Translations under genes and position numbers: made by a program
NCBI GenBank assembly: GCA_938038815.1
Contig: CALHTF010000090.1
Coordinates: 1 to 39,292, forward strand
Length of the DNA: 39,292 nucleotides
Direction of reading: 5' to 3'
Source of the DNA: an uncultured Acidimicrobiales bacterium
GTDB lineage: Bacteria > Actinomycetota > Acidimicrobiia > Acidimicrobiales > SHLQ01
Shown here: piece by piece, positions 15,786 through 23,639 of the stretch
Layout of the letters: the number at the start of each line of letters is the position of its first letter
Numbering within the stretch: position 1 is the first letter of the stretch
The notes under the pieces: generated by a model
Told to the model about the DNA's origin: nothing
Database searches by the model: none
What the model saw: only the letters and a program-made list of their open reading frames with translations

Positions 15786-15802
15786 GCCATTTGCATCAGA
15801 TT

Positions 15803-15820
15803 GCTCGCAGCTTCGCGAGC
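15803..15820 (+). repeat. hairpin upstream of fba
   Basis: GCTCGC (15803-15808) and GCGAGC (15815-15820) with loop AGCTTC. It lies just after the SDR gene and where the -35 of the fba promoter would be, so it may be a weak terminator of the SDR transcript or a protein-binding site. Confidence 0.35.
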
Positions 15821-15827
15821 CGTGGCG

Positions 15828-15833
15828 TATCTT
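15828..15833 (+). promoter_or_regulatory. leaderless -10 element for fba
   Basis: TATCTT seven bases before the ATG at 15841, with no ribosome-binding site between. It supports this ATG as the start although the frame is open well upstream. Confidence 0.55.
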
Positions 15834-15840
15834 GAAACCT

Positions 15841-16896
15841 ATGAGTTCAAACGATCTTCCTTCCGGTGTACTGACCGGCGACGCTGTTCAGCAGGTGTTC
15901 GCCCAAGCTAAGGCTGAAGGCTTTGCCCTTCCGGCTGCTAACTGCATCGGCAGCAGCAGCATGAACGCCGTGATGGAGACGGCCGCCAAGCTCGACGCAC
16001 CGGTCATCATCCAGTTCTCGAACGGTGGTGGCGCATTCAACGCCGGTAAGGGTCTCGGAAACGACATCCCGGCATCGATCGCTGGTTCGATCGCTGGTGC
16101 GTTGCACGTTCGGGCGCTCGCTCCTGCCTACGGCGCCAAGGTCATCCTGCATACCGACCACGCCGCCAAGAAGCTGCTGCCCTGGATCGACGGCATGCTC
16201 GACGCCAGCGAGGAATACCACGCCACCCACGGCGAGCCGCTGTTCAGCTCGCACATGCTCGACCTGTCCGAAGAGCCCATTGAAGAGAACATCGATATCT
16301 GCGTCGAGTACCTCAAGCGCATGGAGCCGTTGGGCATGACCCTCGAAATCGAACTCGGCATCACCGGTGGCGAAGAGGACGGTGTCGACAACTCCGACGC
16401 CAAGCCGGAGGATCTGTATAGCAAGCCTGAAGAGGTGGCCTACGCCTACGAACGGCTGTCCGAAGTTTCGGACCGCTTCACCGTGGCGGCGGCGTTCGGC
16501 AACGTGCACGGCGTGTACAAGCCCGGCAACGTACAGCTCACCCCGACCATCCTGCGCGACTCGCAGACCCACATCCAGGAAAAGCACGGCACTGGCGACA
16601 ACCCGGTCAACTTCGTGTTCCACGGTGGTTCGGGTTCGTCGGCCGAAGAGATCGCCGAGGCGATTTCGTACGGTGTGATCAAGATGAACATCGACACCGA
16701 CCTTCAGTGGGCGTTCTGGAACGGCGTCCGCGGCTACGAAGAAGCCAACAAGGATTACCTGCAAGGCCAGATCGGTAACCCCGATGGCCCCGATGCCCCG
16801 AACAAGAAGAAGTACGACCCACGGGCATGGCTCCGGGTCGCCGAAGAGTCCTTCGTCGAGCGTCTTACCCAGGCGTTCAAGGAACTCGGCAACTAG
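15841..16896 (+). CDS. fba: class II fructose-bisphosphate aldolase
   Basis: A 351-residue zinc aldolase of the E. coli FbaA type (class IIA), which interconverts fructose-1,6-bisphosphate with DHAP and glyceraldehyde-3-phosphate in glycolysis and gluconeogenesis. Visible marks are the zinc and active-site segment HTDHAAKK, the conserved ELGITGGEEDGVDN segment, GNVHGVY and the phosphate-binding FHGGSGSS. Length and motifs are complete. It stands alone, with a leaderless promoter in front and a strong terminator behind. Codon use appears to favour C-ending codons, as in a highly expressed gene. Confidence 0.96.
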   Translation: MSSNDLPSGVLTGDAVQQVFAQAKAEGFALPAANCIGSSSMNAVMETAAKLDAPVIIQFSNGGGAFNAGKGLGNDIPASIAGSIAGALHVRALAPAYGAKVILHTDHAAKKLLPWIDGMLDASEEYHATHGEPLFSSHMLDLSEEPIEENIDICVEYLKRMEPLGMTLEIELGITGGEEDGVDNSDAKPEDLYSKPEEVAYAYERLSEVSDRFTVAAAFGNVHGVYKPGNVQLTPTILRDSQTHIQEKHGTGDNPVNFVFHGGSGSSAEEIAEAISYGVIKMNIDTDLQWAFWNGVRGYEEANKDYLQGQIGNPDGPDAPNKKKYDPRAWLRVAEESFVERLTQAFKELGN

Positions 16897-16918
16897 TCGA
16901 GCACCCAAATCCGAGCAA

Positions 16919-16953
16919 AGAAAGAACGCGGGGTCAGACCCCGCGTTCTTTCT
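16919..16953 (+). terminator. strong intrinsic terminator after fba
   Basis: A perfect 16-bp stem (arms 16919-16934 and 16938-16953) with a 3-base CAG loop, followed by CGTTTTG. The arms contain CGCGGGGT and ACCCCGCG. The flanking A-run and T-run make it likely to work in both directions, though no gene ends against it from the right. Confidence 0.9.
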
Positions 16954-17033
16954 CGTTTTGGTGTCTTTGGCGCAAAGGGGTTCCGATGGGCGAAGATGCG
17001 GGGGTTCACCTGACCTGGAGATAACCCTCGCGT

Positions 17034-18020
17034 ATGAGTATTCCTGAAGGCCGTCGTTACGGCATGACCATCCCGTTGCATGGTCCGCTGCACACCCAAC
17101 AAGAGGCGATCGCTGCGCTGCCCGGACTCGGGTACACCGATGCGTGGAGCGCCGAAGGCCTGGGTCCCGACGGTTTCACGCCGCTGGTACTCGCATCGCA
17201 ATGGGCGCCAACCTTGCGGCTCGGCACGGCGATCATTCCGGCCTTTACCCGTGGCCCGGCGCTGTTGGCCGACACGGTTGGCTCGATGTCTCAAGCCGCT
17301 CCGGGTCGATTCGTGTTGGGTTTGGGAACCTCGTCGAACGTGATCGTCGAAAACTGGAACGGCATTCCGTTCGAGGATCCGTACAAGAAGATTCGCGACG
17401 TCACGGCGTTCTTGCGGGCGGCGATGAGCGGCGAGAAGGTCACCGAGACCTACGACACCTTTGAGGTAAAGGGCTACCGCATGGCCGCCAAGACCGAAGG
17501 TGAGGTGCCGATCTTCCTCGCTGCGCTTCGCGAAGGCATGTTGAAGTTGGCCGGCCGGGTGGGCGACGGCGTGATCGTCAACTGGCTGTCGCCCGACGAT
17601 CTGGGCAAGGTGGCCCCGATCGTGCACGAGGCAGCCAAGGGCGAGCCCCGTGAAGTTGCGGCCCGGCTGTTCCTCATCCCGACCGAAGACCGCGAGCTAG
17701 CGCTCGGTGTCGGCCGGTTCGCCGCGGCGTCGTATCTGAGCGTTCCGGTCTACCGGGCGTTCCACGAGTGGATGGGCCGCAAGGATCTGCTCGGCGGTTT
17801 CTACGAACGGTGGGAAGCGGGCGACCGCAAAGGGGCGCTCGAAGAAATCCCCGAACAGGTGGTCGACGATCTGGTGGTCAACGGCTCCTACGAAGAGTGC
17901 CGGGCCGGCGTTGCGAAGTACTTCGACAACGGCCTCGACACCGCGGCCCTCGCCATCTTGCCCGTACCCGGACTCAACCTTGCCGAGGCGATCGAACAGC
18001 TGTCGCCCTCGGCCCACTAG
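17034..18020 (+). CDS. LLM-class F420-dependent oxidoreductase
   Basis: A 328-residue TIM-barrel protein of the bacterial luciferase-like family, actinobacterial F420-dependent type. Family features are the early GYTDAWSAEG segment, the strand RLGTAIIPAFTRGP, the GRFVLGLGTSS cofactor-binding loop, and GRVGDGVIVNWLSPDDL near residue 180. Such enzymes transfer hydride between F420 (or flavin) and varied substrates, so the exact reaction is open. TAACCC sits six bases before the ATG, close to the local leaderless -10 pattern. The SDR gene follows with only nine bases between and shares its mRNA. Confidence 0.88.
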   Translation: MSIPEGRRYGMTIPLHGPLHTQQEAIAALPGLGYTDAWSAEGLGPDGFTPLVLASQWAPTLRLGTAIIPAFTRGPALLADTVGSMSQAAPGRFVLGLGTSSNVIVENWNGIPFEDPYKKIRDVTAFLRAAMSGEKVTETYDTFEVKGYRMAAKTEGEVPIFLAALREGMLKLAGRVGDGVIVNWLSPDDLGKVAPIVHEAAKGEPREVAARLFLIPTEDRELALGVGRFAAASYLSVPVYRAFHEWMGRKDLLGGFYERWEAGDRKGALEEIPEQVVDDLVVNGSYEECRAGVAKYFDNGLDTAALAILPVPGLNLAEAIEQLSPSAH

Positions 18021-18029
18021 GAGAATCAC

Positions 18030-18833
18030 ATGGCCGATCGAACCATCGTTGTTACTGGCTCGGCATCGGGAATCGGGGCCGCAACCCGGGCCCGTCTCGA
18101 AGCGGGGGGCGACACCGTTATCGGCGTCGACCTGCGCGACGCCGAAATCCTCTGCGACCTCTCGACCGAGGCTGGTCGCCAGCAGGCGCTCGCCGACGTG
18201 CGTGAGGCATGCGGCGGTACCCTCGATGGGCTTGTCACCTCAGCGGGTCTTGGGCCGCCAATCGATTCGAGTTTGATCCTTGAGGTCAACTGGTTTGGCA
18301 CCGAGGTCTTCCTCACCGGCTTGCGCGACGAGCTTGCAGCCAGCGATGGGGTAGCGAAGGTGGTTGCTGTGTCGTCGAACTCGACTACCTCGAGTCCCAA
18401 CACACCCGACGAATTGGTCGATGCACTGCTCGCCCTGGACGGCGATACGGCCAAGGCGTTGCTCGAACCGATGGCCGAGTTCGCCACCCAGCTGGCCTAT
18501 GCCGGGTCAAAGACCGCGGTAGCCCGACTGGTTCGTCGTCAGGCGCCCACCCCCGAGTGGGCGGGTTCGGGTATCCGCCTCAACGCCGTCGCGCCGGGTG
18601 CCACGATGACCCCGCTGTTGCAGGCGGGCCTTGACGACGAAACCTTCGGCCCGGCGATCAAGAACTTCCCGGTACCCACTGGAGGGTTCGGCACCCCGGA
18701 TCAGATCGCGGCCTGGATCGAGATGATGATGTCCGACGACGCCGACTTCATGGCCGGCTCGATCGTCTTCATCGACGGAGGCACCGACGCCATGGTCCGG
18801 GCCGACGATTGGCCTCGCACCTACCAGATGTAG
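18030..18833 (+). CDS. SDR family oxidoreductase (hydroxysteroid-dehydrogenase-like)
   Basis: A 267-residue short-chain dehydrogenase with TGSASGIG at the N-terminus, a short DLRDAEILCDLS second strand (the compact form seen in 3-alpha-hydroxysteroid-dehydrogenase-like SDRs), the catalytic serine in AVSSNS, and Y157 and K161 in YAGSK. A helical insertion precedes the active site. TAGGAGA, overlapping the stop codon of the upstream oxidoreductase, is the ribosome-binding site, so the two enzymes are co-translated and may act in sequence on an alcohol or ketone. Its stop codon abuts that of marR on the other strand. Confidence 0.88.
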   Translation: MADRTIVVTGSASGIGAATRARLEAGGDTVIGVDLRDAEILCDLSTEAGRQQALADVREACGGTLDGLVTSAGLGPPIDSSLILEVNWFGTEVFLTGLRDELAASDGVAKVVAVSSNSTTSSPNTPDELVDALLALDGDTAKALLEPMAEFATQLAYAGSKTAVARLVRRQAPTPEWAGSGIRLNAVAPGATMTPLLQAGLDDETFGPAIKNFPVPTGGFGTPDQIAAWIEMMMSDDADFMAGSIVFIDGGTDAMVRADDWPRTYQM

Positions 18834-19304
18834 CTACGAGTCGGGTTCGTTCTGGAGCCCGGCCAAGACATCGGCGGCCACCGCAATATTGCCGTCGCCT
18901 AACTTGTCGAAGAAATGGGCTCGCACCGACTCGACGTGGTCGGGCGCCGCGGCGGCGATGGCCGCGAGACCCGCATCGGTTATTACGGCAAAGGTGCTGC
19001 GCTTGTCGTTCGGACATTGGTCGCGCCGCACGAGTCCGCGTTCGGACATCCGGTCGATCCGCTGCGAGAGTCGACTGCGCGAGTTGGCCACCCGATCGGA
19101 AAGCTCGCTCATCCGCAGTTGGTGATCGGGGGCCTCGGAGAGGTTCACGAGGACCTCATAGTCGTCGAAGGTGAAGCCAGCATCGGCCTTCAGGTCGGCT
19201 TCGATCTCCTGCATGGTGCGGTTGAGGTCGACAACCGAACGCCACAGTCGCATCTCGTCGTTCGTAAGCCAGCGAGGGGTACCTGGCCTGTTTGTCGAGG
19301 TCAT
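18834..19304 (-). CDS. MarR family transcriptional regulator
   Basis: A 156-residue winged-helix repressor. Residues 35-125 hold the MarR fold: dimer helix, the recognition helix around MSELSDRVANSRSRLSQRIDRMSERGLV, and the wing DKRSTFAVITDAG. It most likely controls itself and the divergent YceI gene through the TTCAA/TTGAA palindromes between them; the ligand is unknown. The ATG at 19304 is chosen over a TTG at 19331 because TACTGT stands six bases before it, with TTGAAC 17 bases further up, making a leaderless promoter. Confidence 0.88.
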   Translation of the reverse strand: MTSTNRPGTPRWLTNDEMRLWRSVVDLNRTMQEIEADLKADAGFTFDDYEVLVNLSEAPDHQLRMSELSDRVANSRSRLSQRIDRMSERGLVRRDQCPNDKRSTFAVITDAGLAAIAAAAPDHVESVRAHFFDKLGDGNIAVAADVLAGLQNEPDS

Positions 19305-19310
19305 GAGGCA

Positions 19311-19379
19311 ACAGTAGGCCGCCGGTTGCAATAGTTCAATATTGAAGTGTATGGTTCAAATGTTAATTAAATATTGAAT
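19311..19379. promoter_or_regulatory. marR/yceI divergent promoter and operator region
   Basis: This AT-rich island stands out from the GC-rich surroundings. The marR promoter is TTGAAC (19339-19334), 17 bases, then TACTGT (19316-19311), six bases from the ATG. TTCAATATTGAA (19335-19346) is a perfect 12-bp palindrome covering that -35. A second, wider pair of the same half-sites occurs at 19355-19359 (TTCAA) and 19374-19378 (TTGAA), where the yceI promoter should lie. The two paired half-site sets suggest MarR binding to both promoters. Confidence 0.65.
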
Positions 19380-19401
19380 CAACTAGAAGCGAGTAGATCT
19401 C

Positions 19402-19953
19402 ATGTCAGACCAAGTAACAACCCAAGACGCCCCAACCCTCACCCCCGGTGCCTGGGTCGTTGAGCCAGCGCACTCCGAGGTTGGCTTCACGGTCCGCCAC
19501 CTCGGAATGTCGAAGGTACGCGGCCGGTTCAACACGTTCTCGGGTACCGCTCAGGTCGCCGACGATCTCTCGACCGCCACCCTCGAAGCCACGGTCGATA
19601 TGGCATCGGTCGACACCAACAACGCTGATCGCGATGGTCACCTTCAAAGCGGCGACTTCTTCAACACCGAATCCCACTCGCAGATGACCTTCCGGTCGAC
19701 CTCCTCATCGCCCACCCAACTCGTTGGCGATCTGACCATCGCCGGCGTCACCAAGCCAGTCACCTTCGACCTGACCTTTCACGGTGTCGCGGTCGACATG
19801 TACGAAACTACTCGGGCAGGCTTCAGTGCCTCGGGCACGATCGACCGGACGGACTTCGGCATTTCGTTTAACGCTCCGCTCGGCCTCGATGGTGCGCTCG
19901 TTTCGAACAAGGTGAACATCGAACTAGAAATACAGTTGGTCCAGGCCAGTTAG
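19402..19953 (+). CDS. YceI family protein
   Basis: A 183-residue beta-barrel protein of the YceI family, which binds polyisoprenoid or other long lipids. Marks are WVVEPAHSEVGFTVRHLGMSKVRGRFNTFSG (residues 20-50), the VDTNNADRDGHLQSGDFFN loop and the AGVTKPVTFDLTF strand. No signal peptide is present, so unlike E. coli YceI it should be cytoplasmic. A MarR gene is divergent and shares a palindromic region, a pairing often seen and usually linked to stress or solvent response. A strong terminator follows. Confidence 0.9.
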   Translation: MSDQVTTQDAPTLTPGAWVVEPAHSEVGFTVRHLGMSKVRGRFNTFSGTAQVADDLSTATLEATVDMASVDTNNADRDGHLQSGDFFNTESHSQMTFRSTSSSPTQLVGDLTIAGVTKPVTFDLTFHGVAVDMYETTRAGFSASGTIDRTDFGISFNAPLGLDGALVSNKVNIELEIQLVQAS

Positions 19954-19969
19954 CCCGCTCCTGACTGGG

Positions 19970-19991
19970 CGGGCGGGCTTCGGCCCGCCCG
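19970..19991 (+). terminator. intrinsic terminator after the YceI gene
   Basis: CGGGCGGGC (19970-19978), a stable TTCG tetraloop and GCCCGCCCG (19983-19991) make a perfect 9-bp stem, followed by TCTTTG. Confidence 0.85.
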
Positions 19992-20029
19992 TCTTTGATC
20001 TCCCGTCCACTTCAACTCGAAAGACCACC

Positions 20030-20533
20030 ATGGCTGCCCTTACAACTCACGGCGACGACACCGACCGAGGCGACGAGTGGGAGGCCATGAGGGCCAAGCA
20101 CTTACACGCCGACCGGCCCCCCTCGAGTGCACAAGGGGTACACCACCTTGCGTTGTTGTCGAGCGATGTCGAGCGAACCATCGAGTTCTACCAAGGCGTA
20201 CTTGAGTTCCCGCTCACCGAGTTATTCGAGAACCGCGACTACGTGGGCTCGACCCACTTCTTCTTCGATATCGGTAACGGCAACCTTTTGGCGTTCTTCG
20301 ACTTTCCCGGACTCGACCTCGGCCCGTACGCCGAGGTCTTGGGCTCGATGCATCACCTCGCAATCTCGGTGTCGCCGGAAAAGCAGGCCTATCTCAAGGC
20401 CAAACTGATCGACGCGGGAGTAACCATCGACTTCGACCACGAAACGTCGATCTACTTCCGTGGCCCCGATGGCGAACGGCTCGAGCTTCTGGCCGACGAA
20501 CTGGGTGAGATGTACGGTCAAAAGGTTAACTGA
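20030..20533 (+). CDS. VOC family (glyoxalase/dioxygenase fold) protein
   Basis: A 167-residue single-domain vicinal-oxygen-chelate protein. The two beta-alpha-beta-beta-beta modules start at GVHHLALLSSDVERTIEFYQGVL (about residue 38) and GSMHHLAISVSP (about residue 105). The metal ligands would be the histidines at the head of each module and the glutamate in GERLELLADE. This layout fits dioxygenases, fosfomycin-resistance-like enzymes and glyoxalases alike, so the reaction is not assigned. An N-terminal extension of about 35 residues is charged. The ribosome-binding site is weak (GAAAGA); it may be read partly from the YceI side. Confidence 0.82.
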   Translation: MAALTTHGDDTDRGDEWEAMRAKHLHADRPPSSAQGVHHLALLSSDVERTIEFYQGVLEFPLTELFENRDYVGSTHFFFDIGNGNLLAFFDFPGLDLGPYAEVLGSMHHLAISVSPEKQAYLKAKLIDAGVTIDFDHETSIYFRGPDGERLELLADELGEMYGQKVN

Positions 20534-20544
20534 CCACCAACTTT

Positions 20545-20564
20545 GGGATTTCGCACTAAATCCC
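20545..20564 (+). terminator. probable terminator after the VOC gene
   Basis: GGGATTT (20545-20551), loop CGCACT, AAATCCC (20558-20564), then TTGTT. A 7-bp stem in a 65-base gap. Confidence 0.55.
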
Positions 20565-20598
20565 TTGTTCGCGGCCCGAACCGGCCGACAGAACCCTT

Positions 20599-20775
20599 AT
20601 GGCGCACCTCAACAACAAAAAGGCACTGAGTGAGCACGGGCTTCGCATGCGGGTTGCCGCGTTGTCGGCCGCGATCCTCAACGACGACATCGTGATCGAC
20701 ATCGCCGATGTTGTCGATGTTTGCGACCTCGAAGCAGCGGTCGACCTGACAAGCCAAGAGACCTCAGAGCCCTAA
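20599..20775 (+). CDS. small protein of 58 residues, unknown
   Basis: ATG at 20599 to TAA at 20775. The protein begins MAHLNNKKALSEHGLRMRVAALSAAILNDD and ends in an acidic tail. It has no membrane segment or signal; an amphipathic helix (residues 9-28) followed by an acidic hydrophobic segment (DIVIDIADVVDVCDLEAAVDL) is evident. Third codon positions are strongly G or C, as in the real genes around it, which is why I think it is coding. The ribosome-binding site is poor. It sits between two terminator-like hairpins, so it may have its own short transcript. No family recognised. Confidence 0.5.
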   Translation: MAHLNNKKALSEHGLRMRVAALSAAILNDDIVIDIADVVDVCDLEAAVDLTSQETSEP

Positions 20776-20817
20776 CCGCTGCGGCGCACCGACCAGCGGG
20801 GGCACCACGGCGCCCCG

Positions 20818-20832
20818 TGTTCTGTGAGAACA
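20818..20832. promoter_or_regulatory. inverted repeat upstream of the amidohydrolase promoter
   Basis: TGTTCT-GTG-AGAACA, a perfect 6-bp inverted repeat with 3-base spacer, preceded by a GC-rich imperfect hairpin (GGGGGC...GCGCCCC). It lies about 17 bases upstream of the -35 of the next gene. It may be an activator site or the terminator of the small gene before it. Confidence 0.4.
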
Positions 20833-20848
20833 ATCCTCGCGTCGTTCT

Positions 20849-20877
20849 TTGAAGCGACCCGCTCCGACCTCTAGGTT
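20849..20877 (+). promoter_or_regulatory. putative promoter of the amidohydrolase operon
   Basis: TTGAAG (20849-20854), 17 bases, TAGGTT (20872-20877). A second -10 candidate, TACGTT, occurs at 20887-20892. Either gives a short leader containing GAGGTCGAG just before the ATG at 20914. Confidence 0.45.
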
Positions 20878-20913
20878 GGGGGTACATACGTTTTCGGGGG
20901 AATTGAGGTCGAG

Positions 20914-22653
20914 ATGTTCGATTTGCTGATTACCGGTGGCACGATCGTCGACGGAACTGGCGTTGCGCCGTTCGTGGGCGATGTTGCAGTAACCGACGGA
21001 AAGATCGTTGAGATCGCCGACAAGATCGAGGGCGAAGCCGCCCGTAGTATCGACGCGACCGGTCGCATCGTCACGCCAGGTTTTGTCGACTGCCACACCC
21101 ACTACGACGGTCAGGTCACCTGGGACGACGAGCTCAACCCGTCGGCCGGTCACGGTGTCACCACCGTCGTGATGGGCAACTGTGGCGTGGGCTTTGCTCC
21201 CGTGGCGCCCGGCAAAGAAGAGTGGCTGATCCAGCTGATGGAAGGGGTCGAGGACATTCCCGGCACCGCGCTGTCAGAAGGAATGACCTGGGGGTGGGAG
21301 ACCTTCCCCGAGTACCTCGACGTGCTTGCCGAACGCAAGCTCTCGATCGACGTTGGTGCCCAGATCGCCCATGGTGCGGTCCGGGGCTACGTGATGGGCG
21401 ACCGCGGTGCTCGCAACGAAGACGCCACTCCCGAAGAGATCGCCCAGATGCGTGCGATCGTCCTCGAGGGCATTCAGGCCGGCGCACTCGGTGTGACCAC
21501 GTCGCGGGTGCTCAGCCACAAGGCGATCGACGGCGAGCCCGTGCCGGGCACCTTCGCCGCCGAGGAGGAACTGTTTGGACTTGGATACGCCCTCAAAGAT
21601 GCCGGCACCGGCGTCTTTGAGCTGGCGCCCGCCGGCGCCGATGGTCAAGACCTCAACAAGGCAGCCGACGAAATGGCCTGGATGCGCAAGCTGTCGGCCG
21701 AGATTGGTCGTCCGGTCACCTTTGCCCTGCTGCAGGTTGGCGCCCAGCCCGATCTGTGGCGCGAACTCATGCAGGAATCGCTCGACGCCTGTGCCGAAGG
21801 CGCGCAGTGTTACCCGCAGGTGGCGGCCCGGCCATTCGGCCTGCTGATCGGGCTGCAGACTCATCATCCATTTGCCAAGCGTCCGACCTTTGTCGAACTT
21901 GCCAAGCTGCCGTTCGACGAGATGGTCGCCGCGCTGGGCGACCCGGCCAACAAGGCAGCGATCCTCGCCGAAGACAATCTGGCGAGTGACCCGGCCATTC
22001 AGTTCGACGGCTTGGGCCCACTCATCGCATCGATGCTCAACGCCCTGTATCCGCTTGGGCCAGTACCCGACTACGAGCCGGCGCCAGAGTCATCGGTCGC
22101 CGCGCTCGCCGAGGCAGCGGGCATCGATCCGCTCGAACACACCTATGACCTGCTGCTCGAGGACGGCGGCCGAGCCGTGCTGATGGCGCCGCTGTTCAAC
22201 TACGTCGAAGGCAACCACGACGCCATTCGCGAAATGCTTACTCACCCCCAGTCGGTGTCGGGCCTGTCCGACGGCGGCGCCCACTGCGGCATGATCTGCG
22301 ACGCATCGATCCCGACCTACCTGCTCACCCACTGGGCCCGCGACCGGCACCGTGGTGAAGGTCTCGACATTGAGTGGGTCGTGAAGAAGCAAAGCCTCGA
22401 TACCGCCAACCTTTACGGATTGGGCGATCGCGGGTCGATCGAAGTTGGCAAACGAGCCGATATGAACGTGATCGACTTTGAGAACCTGACCCTCGGGGCT
22501 CCGCGATTGGCGCACGATCTTCCGGCCGGTGGCCGACGGCTGCTGCAAGAAGCGAGTGGTTACGACTACACGATTGTGGCCGGTGAGGTAACCCGGGACC
22601 ACGGTGTCGATACCGGCGCCCGTCCGGGCCGCCTTGTTCGCGGCGCGAGGTAG
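20914..22653 (+). CDS. N-acyl-D-amino-acid deacylase-like amidohydrolase
   Basis: A 579-residue metal-dependent hydrolase of the D-aminoacylase group (Amidohydro_3 type). The N-terminal beta domain (MFDLLITGGTIVDGTG) leads into the barrel, with HTH in FVDCHTHYDGQ near residue 58 as metal ligands, the conserved GHGVTTVVMGNCGVGFAPV segment, GVTTSRVLSH, and SDGGAHCGM near residue 450 with the active-site aspartate. Family enzymes hydrolyse N-acyl-D-amino acids or similar amides and N-carbamoyl rings. The absence of a signal peptide indicates a cytoplasmic enzyme. It is followed after six bases by an alpha/beta hydrolase, probably in the same catabolic route. Confidence 0.87.
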   Translation: MFDLLITGGTIVDGTGVAPFVGDVAVTDGKIVEIADKIEGEAARSIDATGRIVTPGFVDCHTHYDGQVTWDDELNPSAGHGVTTVVMGNCGVGFAPVAPGKEEWLIQLMEGVEDIPGTALSEGMTWGWETFPEYLDVLAERKLSIDVGAQIAHGAVRGYVMGDRGARNEDATPEEIAQMRAIVLEGIQAGALGVTTSRVLSHKAIDGEPVPGTFAAEEELFGLGYALKDAGTGVFELAPAGADGQDLNKAADEMAWMRKLSAEIGRPVTFALLQVGAQPDLWRELMQESLDACAEGAQCYPQVAARPFGLLIGLQTHHPFAKRPTFVELAKLPFDEMVAALGDPANKAAILAEDNLASDPAIQFDGLGPLIASMLNALYPLGPVPDYEPAPESSVAALAEAAGIDPLEHTYDLLLEDGGRAVLMAPLFNYVEGNHDAIREMLTHPQSVSGLSDGGAHCGMICDASIPTYLLTHWARDRHRGEGLDIEWVVKKQSLDTANLYGLGDRGSIEVGKRADMNVIDFENLTLGAPRLAHDLPAGGRRLLQEASGYDYTIVAGEVTRDHGVDTGARPGRLVRGAR

Positions 22654-22659
22654 CAGTCG

Positions 22660-23574
22660 GTGACCGAAATGGTCGAGTACGACGAGTTCTCGATGTTCGC
22701 CGACAACGCGAGCGAGCACGGAATTGCCTACGACGGTCCGCCGGTTGTGCGGCGTGAGTCGGTCGACCTCGGCGATGGGCGTCACCTCAGTGGGCTGGTG
22801 TGGGGCACCGAATCGCCCGAGATCGTGTTCTTCCATGGCGGCGCCCAAAACGCCCACACGTGGGACACCGTCGCGCTCGCATTAGGCCGGCCGATCCTTT
22901 GTCTCGACCTTCCGGGCCACGGTCATTCAGGGTCGCCCGCGTCGGGGTCGCGCAATGTGGCCCGCAACGCCGCCGACGTTGCTCTTGCGGTCGAAGCTCT
23001 TGCCCCCAACGCCAAAGCGGTCGTGGGCATGTCGATGGGCGGTCTCACCGCAATCACACTGTCGGGTCTGCGGCCCGATCTGGTGGCCAAGCTGGTGCTG
23101 GTCGACATCACGCCCGGCGTGACCGCCGAAAAAGCCCAGGCGATCACCGCGTTCGTGAAAGGCCCCGAAAGCTTCCAAAGTTTCGACGACTTGCTGGCTC
23201 GCACGATGGAGTTCAACCCCACCCGGACCGAGGCATCGCTGCGGCGCGGGATCCTGCACAACGCCGAACAACGCCCTGACGGCAGCTGGGTATGGCGATA
23301 CGCCCGTCACCGCGCCAACGAGCCCACCGAAGAATCGGGCGATGGCGCACTCGACGACGTGACCAAGCTGTGGGACGTGCTCGACGACTCGACCACGCCG
23401 TTGCTGCTGGTCCGCGGAATGCGTTCGGGGTCGGTGGTCGACGACGCCGACGAAGCCGAACTCAAACAACGACGCCCCGACGCCGAGGTAATCCAGGTTG
23501 TCGAGGCCGGCCATTCGATTCAGGGCGACGACCCGGTACGACTGGCCGAGATCATTGACACGTTTGTTGGGTAG
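22660..23574 (+). CDS. alpha/beta hydrolase
   Basis: A 304-residue alpha/beta hydrolase with oxyanion-hole segment FFHGGAQNAHTWD, nucleophile S125 in GMSMGG, acid residue probably in the LVRGMRSGSVVDD region (about residue 250) and histidine in EAGHSIQGDDP (about residue 285). The VLVDITPG segment after the nucleophile is typical of epoxide hydrolase, haloperoxidase and C-C hydrolase relatives. GTG 22660 is used; ATG 22669, three codons on, is an alternative. Six bases separate it from the amidohydrolase, so it is the second gene of that operon. Confidence 0.87.
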   Translation: MTEMVEYDEFSMFADNASEHGIAYDGPPVVRRESVDLGDGRHLSGLVWGTESPEIVFFHGGAQNAHTWDTVALALGRPILCLDLPGHGHSGSPASGSRNVARNAADVALAVEALAPNAKAVVGMSMGGLTAITLSGLRPDLVAKLVLVDITPGVTAEKAQAITAFVKGPESFQSFDDLLARTMEFNPTRTEASLRRGILHNAEQRPDGSWVWRYARHRANEPTEESGDGALDDVTKLWDVLDDSTTPLLLVRGMRSGSVVDDADEAELKQRRPDAEVIQVVEAGHSIQGDDPVRLAEIIDTFVG

Positions 23575-23605
23575 CCCTGGTTCGTGACCAAGGTGGCTTG
23601 GGGGG

Positions 23606-23620
23606 TTTGGCCGAGCCAAA
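23606..23620 (+). terminator. weak hairpin after the hydrolase operon
   Basis: TTTGGC (23606-23611), CGA loop, GCCAAA (23615-23620), with a run of G before and CC after that may lengthen the stem across a bulge. No U-run on the plus strand, so only a weak terminator candidate. Confidence 0.3.
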
Positions 23621-23627
23621 AACCGGC

Positions 23628-23633
23628 TAGCGT
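23628..23633 (+). promoter_or_regulatory. leaderless -10 element for the AAA+ ATPase
   Basis: TAGCGT six bases before the GTG at 23640. The spacing marks this GTG as the true start and the mRNA as leaderless. Confidence 0.55.
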
Positions 23634-23639
23634 CAACCT

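Noticed and set aside
15583..15840. N-terminal extension of the fba frame
   Set aside because: It overlaps the SDR gene in another frame; FbaA homology and the TATCTT element both point to 15841.
20818..20832. LexA/SOS box
   Set aside because: TGTTCT-GTG-AGAACA lacks the GAAC-N4-GTTC form used by actinobacterial LexA and is not next to a DNA-repair gene.
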